Shown here: positions 34,975 through 43,990 of the stretch, one piece after another
Numbering within the stretch: the stretch's first letter is position 1
Layout: each line of letters opens with the position of its first letter
Source of the DNA: Mesobacillus jeotgali
GTDB lineage: Bacteria; Bacillota; Bacilli; Bacillales; Cytobacillaceae
Assembly (NCBI RefSeq): GCF_900166585.1
Contig: NZ_FVZC01000008.1
Span: 868,001 to 932,000 of the forward strand
DNA length: 64,000 bases
Direction: 5' to 3'
Position numbers and translations under genes: made by a program
Notes under the pieces: generated by a model
Told to the model about the DNA's origin: nothing
Seen by the model: the letters and a program-made list of their open reading frames with translations, nothing else
Databases searched by the model: none

Positions 34975-35127
34975 AACCCTTCTCCAGTCCCTCATGTTGT
35001 ATTGCTTAATTATACAAAAAAGTACCCTATAGGTAGACTTTTTTTAGGTGTCTACTCTATAGGGTACACTTTATATTTATGCCAGGGTCTTTTTAATAGA
35101 GATAACAGGTAATAGAGTAAATGTGTA

Positions 35128-36342
35128 TTAATTGTTTTCCGCTGCTTTTCTAAGTTCGAATTCAACCTTAATATCTTTCAATAAATCTATGTCTGTGATG
35201 AGTTTTACAGCTGTTAAGGCAAGGGCTTTAGCCCCTTTAAGCAAGGCGTCGTCACCCAGTGGGGAAGCGGCGGCTTCCCTGAAAGGAACGGTATGGGCAA
35301 CGAGGTCATCAGGGCCGATTTTGATATAAGGGTGAATGGTTGGCACCACCTGGCTGATATTGCCTGCATCGGTTGAACCGATTCCGCCTTTTTCACCTGT
35401 TGCAATTGTTTCTCCAAGATCTTCTATAACATTTTTAAAAACTTCATTAAATCGATCGTTCAAAAGAATATTATCAACTTCGTTCTGGAAGGCAATAATG
35501 TTCAGCTTCGCTCCAGTGGCAAGGGCTGCTCCTTCAGCTACAGCTTTTACGCGTCGTGTTACTTCATTTAATCCGCTTCGGGTAGCAGCCCGGATGAAGA
35601 ACCTTGCTTTGGCGTACTCAGGAATGATGTTTGGTGCATCACCTCCGTGGGTGATGATTCCATGGATTCGTACATCATCAGTCAACTGCTGTCTTAGTGC
35701 ATTGATTCCATTGAAAAGCTGGATTACCGCATCCAAAGCATTTATCCCTTCATGCGGCGATGCGGCGGCGTGAGCTGGCTTCCCAATGTATTCAAAGTCC
35801 AGCGGGTCAACAGCAAGGGAGCTAGTTGTCAACCTTGTTTGTCCGGAAGGGTGCAGCATGAGCGCTGCTTCGATTCCTTCAACAAGACCGTGCTTGACGA
35901 AGCTTCCTTTCGCGCTTCCGTTTGGGCCCCCCTCTTCAGCGGGTGTTCCAAAAACGACCGCTTCACCGCCGGTTTCTTCCAATACCTTACTAAGAGCAAT
36001 GGCAGCTGCGACACTTGTTGTGCCTATGATATTATGCCCGCATGCGTGGCCAATCCCCGGAAGGGCATCATATTCTGCCAAAAAGGCAATGGCTGGTCCG
36101 GGTTTACTTGACTTTTTACGTGCAACAAAGCTGGTTTCATGTCCGGCAACCGCCTTTTCCACTGTAAAACCTTCGTTTTCTAAAATCGTTGTGAGCCGGG
36201 CAGCAGCGAAAAATTCTTCATTCCCAATCTCCGGGCGTTCATGGATTTCGTGGCTGGTTTTCAAATAAAGGTCTTTATTAAGCTCCACATTCTGAGTAAT
36301 AATATCCTTTAATTCATTTTGCAAATTTAATGATGTTGACAT
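35128..36342 (-). CDS. M20-family amidohydrolase
   Basis: This 404-residue metal-dependent amidohydrolase/deacylase resembles aminobenzoyl-glutamate and N-acyl-amino-acid hydrolases. Metal-site motifs are AEYDALPGIGHACGHN (about residues 90-105) and GTPAEEGG (about 133-140); the lid domain lies in the middle (about 185-300, with GKPAHAAASPHEGINALDA). It is the last gene of the metNIQ unit, so it probably releases methionine or a related sulfur amino acid from an N-acyl or peptide-like compound. Its terminator appears to be split by the IS element. Confidence 0.85.
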   Translation of the reverse strand: MSTSLNLQNELKDIITQNVELNKDLYLKTSHEIHERPEIGNEEFFAAARLTTILENEGFTVEKAVAGHETSFVARKKSSKPGPAIAFLAEYDALPGIGHACGHNIIGTTSVAAAIALSKVLEETGGEAVVFGTPAEEGGPNGSAKGSFVKHGLVEGIEAALMLHPSGQTRLTTSSLAVDPLDFEYIGKPAHAAASPHEGINALDAVIQLFNGINALRQQLTDDVRIHGIITHGGDAPNIIPEYAKARFFIRAATRSGLNEVTRRVKAVAEGAALATGAKLNIIAFQNEVDNILLNDRFNEVFKNVIEDLGETIATGEKGGIGSTDAGNISQVVPTIHPYIKIGPDDLVAHTVPFREAAASPLGDDALLKGAKALALTAVKLITDIDLLKDIKVEFELRKAAENN

Positions 36343-36438
36343 CCTTATTCCTCCTTAGATCAATTTTGAATTAGACGAAAGGGGCAGGGATAATAGGCCT
36401 GCCTTCCTCACTTCAGCAACTTAAAATTTAATTATGCC

Positions 36439-37275
36439 TTACCATCCAATTTCACTAAGAGGCACAAATGTAGGAATTGTATTTCCTTTATATTCTTTCT
36501 CGATGAATTCTTTGGTGTCATCCTGTTGATAAAGTTCCGCTAACTTTTTCAACGTTTTATTGTCCTTATCTTCTTCGCGGACTGCGATGATGTTGATATA
36601 CGGTGTGGCTGTCGCACTCTCAAGGAAGATTGCATCCTTCTTTGGTGTGAGTCCCGCGTCAACCGCGATTCCATTGTTGATGATGGAAGCTGCTACATCC
36701 GGCATTACCCTTGGAGTCTGGCCAGCTACCAGCGTTACAAGTTCAAGGTTCTTTGGATTTTCAACGACTTTATCTAAAGAACCAACTCCGTCAAAGCCTT
36801 CTTCAAGTTTGATCAATCCCGCTTCCTGCAGTAAAAGAAGTCCTCTTCCCATGTTCGTAGCTTCATTTGCAAGGGCGATCTTGCCGCCTTCTGGGATGTC
36901 TTTCACGTCTTTGTATTTATCTGAATAAATACCCATTGGTGCAATTTGTGTTGTTGCGATTGGTACAAGGTCAAGATTATGTTCCTTGATAAATGCGTCA
37001 AAATAGGAAACGGTCTGGAATGAGTTTGCATCCAATTCACCTTCTGCAAGGGCAAGGTTCGGTTGGACATAATCAGAGAAAGTGACGATTTCGACTTCAA
37101 TTCCTTCTTTTTCTGCCTTTTTGGCGACAAAATCCCAGACTCGGTGATCTGTTCCGCTGACACCAAGTTTCACTTTGACGGTTTCTCCGCTTTTAGCTGA
37201 TGATGAAGAGCTTGAGCATGCTGTGCTGATTACTGCGAGACTAAGTACGATTAATGCTAATAGGATTTTTTTCAT
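36439..37275 (-). CDS. metQ: Methionine ABC transporter substrate-binding lipoprotein
   Basis: This 278-residue NlpA/MetQ-family protein captures methionine outside the membrane. The signal peptide MKKILLALIVLSLAVISTAC ends in a lipobox Ser-Thr-Ala-Cys. Family segments include VKLGVSGTDHRVWDFVAKKA, ANSFQTVSYFDAF and PNDATNMGRGL-type sequence (LANEATNMGRGLLLLQEAGLI). The ATG at 37275 has GGAGG 9 nt upstream; an upstream in-frame start would spoil the signal. It lies 16 bp after metI. Confidence 0.92.
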   Translation of the reverse strand: MKKILLALIVLSLAVISTACSSSSSSAKSGETVKVKLGVSGTDHRVWDFVAKKAEKEGIEVEIVTFSDYVQPNLALAEGELDANSFQTVSYFDAFIKEHNLDLVPIATTQIAPMGIYSDKYKDVKDIPEGGKIALANEATNMGRGLLLLQEAGLIKLEEGFDGVGSLDKVVENPKNLELVTLVAGQTPRVMPDVAASIINNGIAVDAGLTPKKDAIFLESATATPYINIIAVREEDKDNKTLKKLAELYQQDDTKEFIEKEYKGNTIPTFVPLSEIGW

Positions 37276-37291
37276 TTTGGTTTCCTCCTGG

Positions 37292-37942
37292 TTATCTTCT
37301 TCTGATTTTTTTTGCTGATATATTTCCAAGTGATTGAAGTCCCTGTACCATTACAATCAAGATGCCGACAGTGATGAACATTGTCTGGGTATCAAACCGC
37401 TGATACCCATATGTAATGGCCAGGTCGCCCAGGCCGCCGCCGCCGATTGCCCCGGCCATTGCAGATGCACCAATCAATCCAACAGTCGCGATTGTAAAAG
37501 CAAGGATCAGTGAGCTCATCGCTTCTGGCAGAATGAATTTGAAAACAATCTGCCAGGGAGTGGCTCCCATTGATTCCGCTGCCTCTATAACTCCGGGATC
37601 AACTTCCAGCAAAGAATTCTCTACCAATCTGGCAATATACGGTCCAGCATAGAAGACAAGCGGAACGACTGCCGCTGCCGTTCCAATCGATGTGCCGACA
37701 ATCAGCCGGGTCAGCGGGATGATTGCCACCAGCAGAATAATAAAGGGTACCGAGCGGAATATATTGATGACACTGTTAAGTACATTGAAGACAGGTGCGT
37801 TTTCAAGCAGGTGGCCTTTTCTGGTGACAACAAGCGCAATTCCCAGCGGAACTCCCAGGACGGCTGAAAATATCAGGGAGAACGCAACCATTTGCAGTGT
37901 TTCAATTAATGCTTGAATGATTTGTTCCGAATTAACTAGCAT
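37292..37942 (-). CDS. metI: Methionine ABC transporter permease
   Basis: This 216-residue membrane subunit has about five to six helices and the permease EAA-type loop ESMGATPWQIVFKFILPEA (about residues 125-143). The GAMAGAIGGGGLGDLAITYGYQRF segment (about 165-188) is characteristic of MetI. Its start overlaps metN by 11 bp. Confidence 0.93.
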   Translation of the reverse strand: MLVNSEQIIQALIETLQMVAFSLIFSAVLGVPLGIALVVTRKGHLLENAPVFNVLNSVINIFRSVPFIILLVAIIPLTRLIVGTSIGTAAAVVPLVFYAGPYIARLVENSLLEVDPGVIEAAESMGATPWQIVFKFILPEAMSSLILAFTIATVGLIGASAMAGAIGGGGLGDLAITYGYQRFDTQTMFITVGILIVMVQGLQSLGNISAKKIRRR

Positions 37943-38963
37943 GTGCGGTCACTTCCTTTATGTTGACTTTTTGCTGCTGAATAAAATTAAGAGCCTTTAT
38001 AATTTCTTTATCACTGCCCTGGAACTCCACAATCAAATTCCCGAATGGAATTCCCTGAAGCTCGGTAATATTGCCGAACAGAACGTTGACATGGATATCA
38101 AACTTCTTTGACAGCTGTGAAAGCAGCGGTTCGCCTGCTGATTTACCGACGAAGTTGATACGGAATACCTTTTGCAGTCCTGAATGTCCCTCAATGATTC
38201 TTCTGACGGAATCCGGAATATTGTCATTCATGATGGTACTGACAAAATTCCTTGCTGTTACTGTTTTAGGAGCAGAGAAGACTTCAAAGACAGTGCCTTC
38301 CTCGATGATTCTTCCATCCTCGATGACAGCAACCTTGTCACAAATCTCCCTGATGACCGACATTTCATGTGTGATAATCAAAATCGTAATGTTGTACTCT
38401 TTGTTGATCTTTTTCAGAAGCTGAAGAATCGAACTTGTCGTCTGCGGGTCAAGGGCAGAAGTCGCTTCATCACAAAGCAGGATCTTCGGCTGTGTTGCCA
38501 GTGCCCTGGCAATGCCGATCCGCTGCTTCTGGCCGCCTGAAAGCTGGTCTGGATAATTATCTGCCTTATCAGCAAGACCGACAAAGTCGAGAAGCTGATG
38601 GACGCGTTCTTTTATTTTCGGCTTCGGAACCTTTCCAAGAATGAGAGGCATTGCGACATTTTCAAATACTGTCTTAGAGTTTAAGAGATTGAAATGCTGG
38701 AATACCATCCCGATATTCCTTTTAATCTCCCGGACCTCTTTTACTGAAAGGGAAGTCATGTCACAGCCATCCACAATCACCCGCCCGGATGTTGGCTTTT
38801 CCAATAGATTCACACAGCGGATCAGGGAACTTTTTCCTGCGCCGCTAAAACCAATCACTCCAAATATCTCTCCTTCTTTGATTTCCAGATCAATCCCATT
38901 TAGTGCCGCTACCTTGTTCCCGCGGCTTTCATAAACCTTTTCTACTTTCTCAAACGTAATCAA
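37932..38963 (-). CDS. metN: Methionine ABC transporter ATP-binding protein
   Basis: This 343-residue ATPase powers methionine import. Walker A GFSGAGKSSLIR (about residues 38-49), signature LSGGQKQRIGIARAL, Walker B ILLCDEATSALDPQT and switch ITHEMSVIREI are intact. The C-terminal NIL domain (about 265-340) is the regulatory site that binds methionine in the E. coli homologue. It is the first gene of the operon and lies 26 bp downstream of the last riboswitch terminator. Confidence 0.95.
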   Translation of the reverse strand: MITFEKVEKVYESRGNKVAALNGIDLEIKEGEIFGVIGFSGAGKSSLIRCVNLLEKPTSGRVIVDGCDMTSLSVKEVREIKRNIGMVFQHFNLLNSKTVFENVAMPLILGKVPKPKIKERVHQLLDFVGLADKADNYPDQLSGGQKQRIGIARALATQPKILLCDEATSALDPQTTSSILQLLKKINKEYNITILIITHEMSVIREICDKVAVIEDGRIIEEGTVFEVFSAPKTVTARNFVSTIMNDNIPDSVRRIIEGHSGLQKVFRINFVGKSAGEPLLSQLSKKFDIHVNVLFGNITELQGIPFGNLIVEFQGSDKEIIKALNFIQQQKVNIKEVTAHAS

Positions 38964-38988
38964 CTGTTTTCCTCCTTTATAGATGCAT

Positions 38989-39020
38989 AAAAAAAACCTC
39001 TTCCCGGAAACAGGAAGAGG
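38989..39020 (-). terminator. Terminator of the proximal SAM riboswitch
   Basis: CCTCTTCC-TGTTTCC-GGAAGAGG followed by eight T on the minus strand, ending 26 bp before the metN ATG. It is the expression platform of the aptamer at 39050-39157. Confidence 0.92.
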
Positions 39021-39049
39021 TCATGCCACAATGAATACTGGACAACATC

Positions 39050-39157
39050 TCTTCTTATCTCCCAAGCTATTGCTTGCTGGATTTGGCACAGTCCTCCATG
39101 TGAGTCCGCTGCCGAGGCTTCATAGGGCCAGTCCCTCCGCCTCTCTTGATAAGAAAG
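39050..39157 (-). promoter_or_regulatory. SAM-I riboswitch (S-box), proximal copy
   Basis: Read on the minus strand, CTTTCTTATCAAGAGAGGCG opens the aptamer, then GAGGGACTGGCCC, TATGAAGCC, CGGCAGC, GTGCCAAATCC and AGCAAGC, closing with AGATAAGAAG to complete P1. These are the conserved S-box core elements. SAM binding favours the downstream terminator and switches metNIQ off. Confidence 0.95.
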
Positions 39158-39198
39158 TATCGATATGGAATTGTAGGTGGAGATATTTTTGAAAAACA

Positions 39199-39226
39199 AA
39201 AAGTCCCCTTCAGAAAGAAGAGGACA
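39199..39226 (-). terminator. Terminator of the distal SAM riboswitch
   Basis: On the minus strand GTCCTCTTC and GAAGGGGAC pair (one wobble) around TTTCT and are followed by TTTTTG. It lies 20 bp below the distal aptamer and 40 bp above the proximal one. Confidence 0.8.
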
Positions 39227-39245
39227 TTAAATAAAAAGGTCAGCC

Positions 39246-39353
39246 TCTTCTTATCTGTCAAGCTATTGCTTGCTGGATTTGGCACAGTCCTCCAAAGGAG
39301 TCCGCTGCCGAGGTGTCATAGGGCCAGTCCCTCAACCTCTCTTGATAAGAAAG
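39246..39353 (-). promoter_or_regulatory. SAM-I riboswitch (S-box), distal copy
   Basis: A second full aptamer on the minus strand has the same core blocks as the proximal copy (GAGGGACTGGCCC, CGGCAGC, GTGCCAAATCC, AGCAAGC and matching P1 arms). It differs mainly in the P3 arm and in TATGACACC instead of TATGAAGCC. Both copies begin CTTTCTTATCAAGAGAGG. The two lie 196 bp apart, so they arose by duplication of aptamer plus platform. Confidence 0.95.
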
Positions 39354-40150
39354 TAACGAATATTGAGTTGTAAATCTTGTTTATTACTTTACTGTGTCGC
39401 AGAGAGTGTGTCAATCATTTTATGGAATTAATTTTGAGAAAATGGAAAATGGGAAAATTGGATTAGATGATAAATTAATAGGTAGGCCGTTGCGGAAAGT
39501 TTGCAAAGTTATCTGAACTACAGACAAGAAAGGCGAATAAATTACTCTTAAAGTCCGTTCATATATGTAGGAAATTTACGATTAGAAATGGAACATGCCG
39601 GTTACAGGGATGCCTCTTTGATTATTGCAGCCGCGTGCCTTGCCCGCCGAAAACTGCTTATCAGTGCTTCCGCAGAGGGGGGTAGCCCGGCTGGCTAAAT
39701 AAATACGTGATATTGAAAGACGTTTTTAATGACATATACGAGGAGTATTTAGAGTTCTTACATGAAAAAAGGCACATGTGACAAAGTAACAAAAATGGTT
39801 TATACAAGGAACTACTGAAAGATCAAATATATTAAAATTCGCTGATGGAAAGAAACCTATTCTTAAATACTATTATGCAGCTAGTATCAGATTGAAGGAG
39901 CCCAAAATAATTAGCTAGTCTTCATTTATTTTCCTATTAAGCACCTAACATAGAACTAAAGTAAGGATTTTAAAAAATTGAAAAATTTAATTTGCATTAA
40001 TCCTATCTGCATGGTAGGATTTAATCCAACGAAAGCCAACTGCCCAAATAAAAAATTCCTTTTAACGTTTTCTTGCCATCAAGAAATCCATTAATTCGCA
40101 TAATAGCAATGCATTCCTGGGCAGATTTTCATTTAGGGGGGCGGAGCCGC
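39354..40150. other. 800-bp intergenic region before yezD
   Basis: I find no convincing gene here. A 36-codon stretch (ATG 39588 to TAA 39696) has higher GC than its surroundings and reads EHAGYRDASLIIAAACLARR, which may be a decayed gene remnant. A hairpin AATCCTA...TAGGATT lies at 39999-40021, about 130 bp before yezD, and could be an operator. The promoters of metN (minus) and of the sulfate genes (plus) should be in this interval. Confidence 0.5.
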
Positions 40151-40306
40151 TTGAAAACAGAGGAGAAGGAAGAACTCTATAAAGTTCTCGAAAACATGTT
40201 GGAAACATTAAAGTTTGGATCAATCACATTGGTTGTCCAGGATGGCAGGATTGTCCAAATTGAGAAAAATGAAAAGGTTCGTCTCCAATCAAATAAAAAT
40301 CGCTGA
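40151..40306 (+). CDS. yezD: YezD-family small protein
   Basis: This 51-residue protein belongs to the YezD (DUF2292) family: LYKVLENMLETLKFGSITLV followed by VQDGRIVQIEKNEKVRL. Such proteins are commonly found with sulfur-assimilation genes, as here, but their function is unknown. The TTG at 40151 is preferred, behind GGGGGGCGGAG; it gives the usual family length. A strong terminator separates it from cysH. Confidence 0.82.
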   Translation: MKTEEKEELYKVLENMLETLKFGSITLVVQDGRIVQIEKNEKVRLQSNKNR

Positions 40307-40318
40307 CTAGAAAACTAG

Positions 40319-40360
40319 AGGCGGTCTCCATCAATTCCTGATGGGAGACTGCCTTTTTTT
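40319..40360 (+). terminator. Terminator or attenuator between yezD and cysH
   Basis: AGGCGGTCTCCATCA pairs with TGATGGGAGACTGCCT (one wobble) and is followed by seven T. It ends 24 bp before the cysH start, leaving no room for a promoter between. An upstream GTCTCCA (40281-40287) could compete for the 3' arm. Confidence 0.88.
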
Positions 40361-40383
40361 ATTGAAATGGGAGGATTGAAGTG

Positions 40384-41100
40384 ATGACATCTGCTGTGAC
40401 TTTTGAAAAGTGGAATCAAATTTCCGGGGATTTTACTTACGATGATGAGATTAAAGGGGCTCGTTCTGTACTGGAATGGGCGTATAACAGTTATCCAGAA
40501 GAGGAGATTGTCTATGCTTCCAGCTTCGGAGCAGAAGCAATTGTCTTGATAGATATCATCCGGAAAATTAAAAAAGATGCTCATATAGTCTTTTTGGATA
40601 CAGGGCTGCACTTTCCAGAGACCTATGAGGTCATAAACCAAATCCAGGCGCGCTATCCGGATTTGAGGATTGAGAAAAAGGAACCAGAGATGAGTCTTGA
40701 TGAACAGGCAGCGCAATATGGTTCTGCACTTTGGCTCAGGGACCCCAACCAATGCTGCAATATCCGCAAGGTCATTCCTTTGCAAAGAACGTTGACAGCA
40801 AAACAAGCATGGATATCTGGCCTGCGCCGGGAACAGTCACCTACAAGGGCGAATACTGAATTTATCAACAAGGATGAGAAGTTCAAGAATATCAAAATTT
40901 GTCCATTGATTCATTGGAGTTGGGATGATGTCTGGAAATATATCCGCGACAATGATCTCCCATACAATGTCTTACATGATCAACAGTACCCAAGCATTGG
41001 CTGTTTTCCATGTACCAAGCCTGTCAATTCTGCAGGAGATTCACGTGCTGGCCGTTGGTCAGGGAGTGGAAAAACGGAGTGCGGGCTGCATGTCCGCTAA
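40384..41100 (+). CDS. cysH: Phosphoadenylyl/adenylyl-sulfate reductase
   Basis: This enzyme reduces PAPS and/or APS to sulfite with thioredoxin. The 238-residue protein has the PP-loop type site ASSFGAEAIVLIDII (about residues 40-54), FLDTGLHFPETYE, and the cysteine pairs CCNIRKVIPL and CFPCTKP plus the C-terminal ECGLH. The CC...CxxC set binds a [4Fe-4S] cluster in the APS-reducing type, so APS may be accepted although cysC is present. ATG 40384 follows GGGAGG. First gene of a six-gene run. Confidence 0.93.
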   Translation: MTSAVTFEKWNQISGDFTYDDEIKGARSVLEWAYNSYPEEEIVYASSFGAEAIVLIDIIRKIKKDAHIVFLDTGLHFPETYEVINQIQARYPDLRIEKKEPEMSLDEQAAQYGSALWLRDPNQCCNIRKVIPLQRTLTAKQAWISGLRREQSPTRANTEFINKDEKFKNIKICPLIHWSWDDVWKYIRDNDLPYNVLHDQQYPSIGCFPCTKPVNSAGDSRAGRWSGSGKTECGLHVR

Positions 41101-41115
41101 AGGAGGCATAGTACA

Positions 41116-42186
41116 TTGCTTACTACCATAGCCATTCTTCTTGGACTATTTTTTGCCATGAACATAGGTGGGAGCGGAGCAGCCGCTTCCATGGGGATTT
41201 CTTACGGTTCAGGGGTCGTCAAAAAAGGATTGGGATTGCTGCTGTGCAGTATCGCTGTCTTTTTGGGGGCCTGGCTTGGCGGCGGCGAGGTAGTTAAAAC
41301 GATTGGGAGCGGGATTGTTCCAGAGAGCACTTTTACTGCACAAATAGCCTTGATCGTTATCGCGTCTGCAGCTTTGTCGTTATTTTTGGCAAATATTTTC
41401 GGCATCCCCCTGTCAACTAGTGAAGTAGCTGTTGGGTCCGTCGTGGGTGCAGGGCTTGTCTACCAATCTGTATTCGCAGGCAAGCTTTTCTGGATTATGT
41501 CTTTCTGGCTCGTCACACCAATAATTGCCTTTGTACTAGCGATTATCGCTTCCAATTTTCTAAAACAAAAACGCGTTAAAAACTGGGTAGAGGCACCGAA
41601 AGCTGCCCCAATCCTATCAATCCTGGTCGTGTTTATGGGACTTTTCGAAGCCTTTTCTGCCGGAATGAACAATGTGGCTAATGCGGTTGGCCCGCTGGTC
41701 GGTGCAGGCATTTTATCAACCGGCAATGGGATTTTCTGGGGAGGCCTGTTCGTCGGATTTGGTGTTCTCCTGTTCGGAAGGCGTGTCCTCGAAACAAATG
41801 GAAAGAAAATTACGAAGCTCCGCCTGGAAGAGGGCTGTATTATCTCCGGTACCGGTGCCACCATCGTAGTCCTGGCATCGTTGTTTGGGATCCCTGTCCC
41901 GCTTACGCAAATTACCACTTCTTCTATTATCGGGATTGGATTTACGAAGGAAGGACTAAAGGTTTTAAAAAAGGATATTGTTGTCCGTATGCTGACGATT
42001 TGGATTGTTTCACCCGTCCTGTCGATGATCCTGACTTATACGCTTATCCAATTAATCATTGAGCATAATGGTTACCCGATCGTCGCCATGGCAGGAGTGG
42101 TCATTTCCGTTTTCGGAGTTCTCTCTTTGATGAAGGGGCAGAATCGGCAGATCAAAGTACAGCAGGAGACATTAAAAATAAAGTAA
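41116..42186 (+). CDS. cysP: Sulfate permease, PiT family
   Basis: This 356-residue importer of the inorganic phosphate transporter (PiT) family is the Bacillus-type sulfate permease CysP. It has about ten to eleven membrane segments. The duplicated signature is seen as [19 protein letters not shown] near the N-terminus and [20 protein letters not shown] in the middle (about residues 175-195). The start is TTG at 41116 behind AAAGGAGG. Position between cysH and sat supports sulfate as substrate. Confidence 0.9.
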   Translation: MLTTIAILLGLFFAMNIGGSGAAASMGISYGSGVVKKGLGLLLCSIAVFLGAWLGGGEVVKTIGSGIVPESTFTAQIALIVIASAALSLFLANIFGIPLSTSEVAVGSVVGAGLVYQSVFAGKLFWIMSFWLVTPIIAFVLAIIASNFLKQKRVKNWVEAPKAAPILSILVVFMGLFEAFSAGMNNVANAVGPLVGAGILSTGNGIFWGGLFVGFGVLLFGRRVLETNGKKITKLRLEEGCIISGTGATIVVLASLFGIPVPLTQITTSSIIGIGFTKEGLKVLKKDIVVRMLTIWIVSPVLSMILTYTLIQLIIEHNGYPIVAMAGVVISVFGVLSLMKGQNRQIKVQQETLKIK

Positions 42187-42202
42187 AGAAAGGTTGATTA
42201 TC

Positions 42203-43351
42203 TTGTCATCTTTGCCAAAACCACATGGGGGAAAGCTGATTCAGGCCTTTGACCCATCCTATGAGCTGACTCATATCAAAAAAGAACTTGAAATCGATGC
42301 GATTGCCTTAAGTGACCTTGAATTGATCGGTATTGGGCTGTTCAGCCCGCTGACAGGGTTCCTGGGAAAGGAAGACTATCAATCTGTAGTTGAAAGAATG
42401 CGTCTGTCAGATGGCACTGTGTGGTCAATTCCCGTGACACTTCCTGTGTCCAGGGAAACTGCTGAAACACTTGTTGCCGGAGAAGAAATCAAGCTTGTAT
42501 TTGACAATGAGGTTTACGGGGTCATTGAAGTCTCTGAATGGTTTGAGCCAGATTTGGACAGAGAGGCTCTTGAGGTGTATAAAACGCAGGAGATTGCCCA
42601 TCCGGGAGTGAGAAGGCTTTACGAAAGAGGGCAGGTCTACGTTGCCGGAAAGGTCATTCTTGTGAAGAAGTCTGAGAAAGGCGTATTCGGAGATGTGTGG
42701 CTGGAGCCTAAGGAAACACGAGCATTGTTTGAAGAGAAAGGCTGGAAAACAGTCGTTGGGTTCCAAACAAGAAATCCAATTCACAGGGCACATGAATACA
42801 TTCAAAAGGCAGCCCTGGAAACAGTCGATGGCCTTTTCGTCAACCCTCTAGTCGGCGAAACGAAGTCTGATGATATACCTGCAGATATCCGTCTGAAAAG
42901 CTATAAAGTTTTGCTGGATAACTATTATCCGGAAAAGCGTGTCCACCTCGGTGTTTATCCTGCTGCCATGCGCTATGCAGGGCCAAGGGAAGCAATTTTT
43001 CATGCCATCGCCCGTAAAAACTTTGGCTGCACTCACTTCATTGTCGGACGTGACCATGCCGGTGTGGGGAATTATTACGGAACCTATGATGCACAGCTTA
43101 TTTTCAGTGAATTCAAGGAAGAGGAGCTTGGCATAAAGCCTCTTTTCTTCGAACATAGCTTTTACTGCAATAAATGCGAAGGGATGGCTTCTGATAAAAC
43201 ATGCCCGCACAGCAAGGAGGACCGGGTCATTCTCTCTGGTACAAAAGTGAGGGAATTGCTCCGCTCCGGAACACTGCCGCCATCCACTTTCAGCCGGAAA
43301 GAGGTAGTCGAAGTGCTGATTGAAGGGATGAAGGAAAAAAGCCATGCATAA
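42203..43351 (+). CDS. sat: Sulfate adenylyltransferase
   Basis: This enzyme activates sulfate with ATP to APS. The 382-residue protein has the PUA-like N-terminal domain and the catalytic domain with [17 protein letters not shown] (about residues 190-206; QxRNP and HxxH motifs) and [17 protein letters not shown]. The C-terminal zinc-type cysteines [15 protein letters not shown] are present. The TTG at 42203 gives [11 protein letters not shown], matching the usual start of the family; upstream TTG at 42194 adds three residues. Confidence 0.93.
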   Translation: MSSLPKPHGGKLIQAFDPSYELTHIKKELEIDAIALSDLELIGIGLFSPLTGFLGKEDYQSVVERMRLSDGTVWSIPVTLPVSRETAETLVAGEEIKLVFDNEVYGVIEVSEWFEPDLDREALEVYKTQEIAHPGVRRLYERGQVYVAGKVILVKKSEKGVFGDVWLEPKETRALFEEKGWKTVVGFQTRNPIHRAHEYIQKAALETVDGLFVNPLVGETKSDDIPADIRLKSYKVLLDNYYPEKRVHLGVYPAAMRYAGPREAIFHAIARKNFGCTHFIVGRDHAGVGNYYGTYDAQLIFSEFKEEELGIKPLFFEHSFYCNKCEGMASDKTCPHSKEDRVILSGTKVRELLRSGTLPPSTFSRKEVVEVLIEGMKEKSHA

Positions 43352-43363
43352 GGAGGATACACA

Positions 43364-43975
43364 ATGACGAAGGCAACGAATATTACTTGGCATACTGCCA
43401 CTGTAAATAAACAAGACCGGCGTGCCAAAAACGGACATGGAAGCTGTGTATTATGGTTTACCGGGCTGTCCGGATCAGGAAAATCTTCGATTGCCAATGC
43501 TGTATCAGGTGAATTGTTCCGAAGGGGTTTCAATGAATATGTCCTCGATGGCGATAATATCCGCCATGGCCTTAATCGCGACCTGGGCTTTTCGGATCAT
43601 GACCGGACAGAGAACATCAGGCGGATCGGAGAGGTAGCAAAATTGTTTATTGATAGCGGGGCTATTGTGACGACTGCGTTCATTTCCCCCTTCAAGACAG
43701 ACCGTGATCAGGTTCGCGCCCTGTTTGAAGAAGGAGAGTTTATCGAAGTTTTCGTCAGCTGTCCTCTGGAGGAGTGTGAACGGCGTGACCCCAAGCAGCT
43801 TTATGCGAAAGCAAGAAGGGGTGAAATCAAGGATTTTACAGGCATCAATTCTCCATATGAGGAACCGGCAGATCCGGAAATTACGATTCGCTCTGACCTT
43901 CTGTCTGTAGATGAAGCCGTCACAGAAATACTTGGGTACCTCCAATCGAAAAACATACTAAACCCACAGCAGTAG
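43364..43975 (+). CDS. cysC: Adenylyl-sulfate kinase
   Basis: This enzyme phosphorylates APS to PAPS. The 203-residue P-loop kinase has Walker A GLSGSGKSSIA (about residues 31-41), the APS site LDGDNIRHGLNRDLGFS, RRIGEVAKLF and KGLYAKARRG-type sequence (KQLYAKARRGEIKDFTGI). It is 12 bp after sat with an AGGAGG site. Confidence 0.94.
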   Translation: MTKATNITWHTATVNKQDRRAKNGHGSCVLWFTGLSGSGKSSIANAVSGELFRRGFNEYVLDGDNIRHGLNRDLGFSDHDRTENIRRIGEVAKLFIDSGAIVTTAFISPFKTDRDQVRALFEEGEFIEVFVSCPLEECERRDPKQLYAKARRGEIKDFTGINSPYEEPADPEITIRSDLLSVDEAVTEILGYLQSKNILNPQQ

Positions 43976-43990
43976 AAAGGATGTGAAGCT

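Larger units (their letters stand above)
33611..35068 (-). mobile_element. IS3-family insertion sequence (IS150-like group)
   Basis: The element is bounded by terminal inverted repeats TGTACCCTTTGTAAAGGACA (33611 onward) and, reversed, TGTACCCTATAGAGTAGACA (from 35068 inward), followed on both sides by a run of A. It carries orfA and orfB with a programmed -1 frameshift signal. The inverted symmetry continues outside the element: AAAAAGACCCT at 33586-33596 and AGGGTCTTTTT at 35085-35095, which look like the two arms of a pre-existing terminator. No clear target duplication was found, partly because flanks and ends are alike. Confidence 0.88.

Noticed and set aside
39588..39698. 36-codon frame as a real gene
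   Set aside because: No ribosome site, no homology recognised and no neighbours in an operon; at most a decayed remnant.
42848..43438. 196-residue minus-strand frame opposite sat
   Set aside because: Shadow of the well-supported sat coding frame; no ribosome site or recognisable domain.
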